From Prorocentrum cordatum (lineage: Eukaryota; Sar; Dinophyceae; Prorocentrales; Prorocentraceae), in contig CAUYUJ010007224.1 of assembly GCA_963575745.1 (NCBI GenBank), positions 663,501 through 727,500 on the forward strand: 64,000 nt of DNA. The letters are read 5' to 3'. The position numbers and the translations under genes were made by a program. Of the stretch, positions 62,418 through 64,000 are shown piece by piece (position 1 is the first letter of the stretch; every line of letters starts with the position of its first letter). The notes under the pieces were generated by a model, which ran no database searches, was not told where the DNA came from, and worked only from the letters and a program-made list of their open reading frames with translations.

Positions 62418-62636
62418 GTCTGAGGGGCGGTCTGGCGGCTCTCTCCTCCTCGCCGTTGCCGCCCTGTCGCCGCCCGTCGTCGTCTGGGCTTGAGGGGCGG
62501 TCTGGTTTTTCCGTCCTTGCCGTCGCCCCCCCTTGCTGCGTCGTCGCCGCCCGTCGTCTTGGCCTGAGGGTCGGTCTGGCGGTTCCTTGCTCGTCGCCGT
62601 CACCGTCCCGTCGCCGCCTCCTCGTCGCTGCCCTGT
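62418..62636 (+). repeat. 70-74-bp tandem repeat, three units
   Basis: GAGGGGCGGTCTGGCGG starts at 62422, 62492 and 62566, followed by CGTCGCCGCCCGTCGTCGTC-type DNA. One related unit lies at 53455. Confidence 0.85.
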
Positions 62637-62644
62637 GCGCCCCC

Positions 62645-62735
62645 CCAGCGGTTGCAATCCAATCGGTTGCAAGCCAATCAAGTGCAAACCCAGTGGAATC
62701 GATTGCAGTCCAATCAATGGTAAAATTATGCAAAC
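62645..62735 (+). repeat. GGTTGCAATCCAATC short tandem
   Basis: Four degenerate 16-20-bp units. Confidence 0.75.
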
Positions 62736-62904
62736 GCAGTTCCCCACATAAAGATTATCCCGGCAAAGCAACCTAACAGCGATGTGTAGAAGCATATATC
62801 TGAAAGCATTCCCCTTCAGATTCATATGAAAATCCAGTTGTAGAATTCTGCTGTTCTCGCAGTCGTAGTCGCATTCGCGATGACAGTCGCAGCGGCAACG
62901 GCAG

Positions 62905-63235
62905 TCGCCTCAGCCTCACAGCCTCAGCCTCAGCCTGCCTCAGCCTCAGCCTCAGCCTGCTCAGCCTCAGCCTCAGCCTCAGCCTCAGTGCCTCAGCCTC
63001 AGCCTCAGCCTCGGCCTCAGCCTCAGCCTGCCTCAGCCTCAGCCTGCATCAGCCTCAGCCTCAGCCTCAGCCTGCCTCAGCATCAGCCTGCCTCAGCCTC
63101 AGCCTCAGCCTGCCTCAGCCTCAGCCTCAGTCTGCTTCAGCCTCAGCCTCAGTCTGCCTTCAGCCTCGGCCTCAGCCTCAGCCTGCCTCAGCCTCAGCCT
63201 GCCTCGGCCGCAGCATCAGCCTGCCTCAGCATTCA
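62905..63235 (+). repeat. (CAGCCT)n hexanucleotide array
   Basis: CAGCCT with CAGCCTG and CGGCCT breaks, ~330 bp. Confidence 0.95.
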
Positions 63236-63560
63236 AAATGTGGCCCAGGAATGGAGTTCTGGGAACTAGAAGAACACGAAGTGGCCTACAGTTGGCTCCG
63301 GGCATTCAAAATCATGCCCAGGAATGGAGTTCTGGGAACGAAGAGCACGAAGTGGCCTACAGTTGGCTCCGGGCATTCAAAATGTGGCCCGGGAATGGAG
63401 TTCTGGGAAATCGAAGAGCACGAAGTGGCCTACAGTTGGCTCCGGGCATCCAAAATGTGGCCCGGGAATGGAGTTCTGGGAAGTCGAAGAGCACGAAGTG
63501 GCCTACAGTTGGCTCCGGGCATCCAAAATGTGGCCCGGGAATGGAGTTTTTGGGAGCACC
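63229..63560 (+). repeat. 72-73-bp tandem repeat, five units
   Basis: ATGGAGTTCTGGGA at 63251, 63323, 63395, 63468 and 63541, with ACGAAGTGGCCTACAGTTGG between. Gaps 72, 72, 73, 73. Units open in all frames because no unit has a stop; not called a gene. Confidence 0.95.
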
Positions 63561-63955
63561 AAGAGCGATTTTGCGAGGATGTCCCAAGCGATTTCGGCTT
63601 CGACGGCAGCCTCCCCGGGTCCCGCCCAGACCCCCCTGAGGAGTCATGATGCTGTCTTTTGAGACCACTAGAAACCTATCAGCAAGAGCTATGAGGTAAA
63701 TATTGACAGTTTCGTGGGACCCATGGGGTACGACAACATCAACACGAAGGCGAAGCTCATCGAACGAGTAAGTACGCACGAAAGGGCATACGAAAGAAAG
63801 GAGGAGGGAGGACAGGTGCTCAGGAAACGAAGCCTTGTAAATAGTACGGGTTGTTGATACCCTCTTCGCTCTGGCGGGGCCCCGCTGGAAAGGGGGAGGC
63901 CTACGAAACCTGGTAAAGAGTAATGCTGTCCGCGACTCTCCTCGTTCAAGCGAGT
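63561..63955. other. No recognised gene
   Basis: Mixed composition; no domain in any frame. Confidence 0.45.
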
Positions 63956-64000
63956 CCTCCTCCTCCTCCTCCTCCTCCTCCTCGTCGTCCTGCTCCTCCT
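63956..64000 (+). repeat. (CTC)n tract at window end
   Basis: CCT triplets running to the edge of the window. Confidence 0.95.

Overview
This looks like nuclear DNA of a dinoflagellate. The strongest evidence is two near-copies of the 22-nt dinoflagellate spliced leader (DinoSL), at 25343-25364 (19/22 by eye) and 46412-46433 (21/22). Each lies less than 100 nt upstream of one of the only two long, protein-like reading frames. Tiny exons with AG|G acceptors and GAG|GC donors, introns of 2.5-5.3 kb, high GC, dense microsatellites and decayed LINEs agree with this. I cannot fix the species.
Real coding content is sparse and all on the + strand. (1) A ubiquitin-conjugating enzyme gene of the UBE2J/Ubc6 family is spread over at least 12.6 kb in four recognisable exons (24907-24966, 30304-30387, 34894-34944, about 37477-37545); its 5' and 3' ends were not found. 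(2) A possible 238-aa two-exon gene (25413-26185), inside UBE2J intron 1, has a relic leader just upstream. (3) A 199-aa gene with an N-terminal hydrophobic segment and a C-terminal Tudor-like domain (46514-47113) also has a relic leader upstream. (4) There are two non-LTR retrotransposon remnants: a 3' half (31085-32363) and a 5' half with endonuclease plus start of RT (40801-42800). A degenerate coding-like stretch on the minus strand (59031-60290) and a possible single exon (58264-58428) were not recognised.
Everything else is repeat. 1-5.9 kb: shuffled copies of two composite blocks and an inverted-repeat-flanked GGACAGTG minisatellite. 9-11 kb, 32.6-33.9 kb, 45-49.5 kb and 54-57.5 kb: islands of a 10-12-nt GGCCCCAAGA-type repeat containing a recurrent ~75-nt module and usually starting after a TA/TG tract. 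17.6-18.9 kb: 160-bp satellite. 19.1-20.8 kb: head-to-head inverted tandem array centred on a 22-nt palindrome. 21.26-23.27 kb: 26 units of a 77-bp minisatellite. 50.7-53.1 kb: two 1.3-kb higher-order repeats built from a ~293-bp satellite. 60.3-63.6 kb: several further arrays. Between these lie three MITE-like elements of 146-150 bp, several foldback elements, and dispersed families of 120-250 bp.
The functional picture is therefore of a few genes embedded in, and split by, repeat DNA: two leader-tagged loci probably returned to the genome from trans-spliced mRNA, and one conserved ER-associated ubiquitin enzyme whose exons are separated by repeat-filled introns. All alignments were done by eye; identities and boundaries are approximate.
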